From positions 1 through 23,545 of the forward strand of contig JBOFGY010000127.1 of NCBI GenBank assembly GCA_051649365.1: DNA of 23,545 bases. The letters are read 5' to 3'. Below the pieces are notes generated by a model. It had not been told where the DNA came from. It saw only the letters and a program-made list of their open reading frames with translations, and made no database searches. Shown in pieces: positions 23,411 to 23,545 of the stretch; positions within the stretch are counted from its first letter, which is position 1; each line of letters starts with the position of its first letter. This DNA is from CAVTAE01 sp051649365 (GTDB lineage: Bacteria > Deinococcota > Deinococci > Deinococcales > Trueperaceae). The position numbers were made by a program, and so were the translations under genes.

Positions 23411-23545
23411 AATTCCCCCAGTTTGGTGGAGAACTGGTTAAGCAACTTTTGCCCAGTATAGCCTTTCAACATCATTAGGTGAAAGATAGTTTAAGGACGA
23501 ATGCCTGCGTTTAGAATTGTAAAAGGTTTCGATGTAGCTAAAGAT
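23408..23545 (-). mobile_element. 3' end of an IS3-family insertion sequence (partial)
   Basis: The window ends within an insertion element read on the minus strand. Its transposase C-terminus is recognisable. Beyond the stop, the sequence up to TGAAATTCCCCCAGTTTGG (starting 23408) looks like a terminal inverted repeat with the TG tip usual for IS3-group elements. The other end is outside the window, so the boundary is inferred. Confidence 0.7.
23438..23545 (-). CDS. IS3-family transposase OrfB, C-terminal fragment
   Basis: The minus frame running in from the window edge reads IFSYIETFYNSKRRHSSLNY followed by LSPNDVERLYWAKVA and TAA (23438-23440). This is the end of the rve integrase core of IS3-family transposases, whose standard form is FYN-x-K-R-x-H-S-x-L-x-YLSP. 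About 35 codons are visible. The DDE acidic residues lie upstream, outside the window. Whether the full element is intact cannot be judged. Confidence 0.9.
   Translation of the reverse strand: MFSYIETFYNSKRRHSSLNYLSPNDVERLYWAKVA

Overview
The window is about 23.5 kb of moderate-GC bacterial DNA from a diderm. It carries two lipoprotein genes and an LptA/LptD/LptF-like envelope cluster. Several start codons have a TANNNT -10 box only 6 to 8 nt upstream and no Shine-Dalgarno, which suggests leaderless transcripts. With the radA-PIN/TRAM pair and the paired M16 peptidases, this would suit a lineage such as Deinococcota. That placement is an inference; no rRNA or other decisive marker is present. 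The most striking genome-scale signal is the palindrome CTCGAG, counted by eye about 58 times, roughly ten times a random expectation of about 6 and nearly always inside genes.

Layout. 235-3108 (-) is a large lipoprotein with Big_2 domains, a G8 domain and a CEMIP/TMEM2-like beta-helix. 3232-3540 (+) is a degenerate receiver-like protein. 3595-8393 (-) runs LptA-like, LptD-like, LptF/G-like and RraA-like. 8515-11057 (-) is a tandem pair of M16 peptidases, one with and one without the zinc motif. 11313-13798 (+) is radA and a membrane PIN/TRAM (YacL-like) protein, ending in a strong bidirectional terminator. 13858-15984 (-) is an NPCBM plus galactose-oxidase-like lipoprotein. 16233-17678 (+) is a TPR protein.

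17742-22024 is a sulfur/persulfide locus. An intact persulfide dioxygenase-rhodanese (CstB-like) and an intact CsoR/CstR-type repressor diverge from a shared region. Two near-identical ATACCCC-type operators lie at their flanks, one inside the dioxygenase promoter and one over the start codon of a YeeE/YedE gene. The membrane transporters and accessory rhodaneses are broken. TauE-rhodanese has two frameshifts and two in-frame TAGs, YeeE-1 has a frameshift, YeeE-2 has an in-frame TAG, and a small rhodanese is only a C-terminal remnant. All three TAGs sit where the family has a conserved Trp.

22213-23410 (+) is a hotdog thioesterase overlapping an SDR gene that carries a one-base frameshift. 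The window ends in the 3' end of an IS3-family element (-), whose apparent tip coincides with the SDR stop codon.

The parts read as: outer-envelope biogenesis (Lpt-like set, M16 pair), surface carbohydrate-acting lipoproteins (CEMIP-like, galactose-oxidase-like), DNA repair (radA), and a partly decayed reactive-sulfur response.
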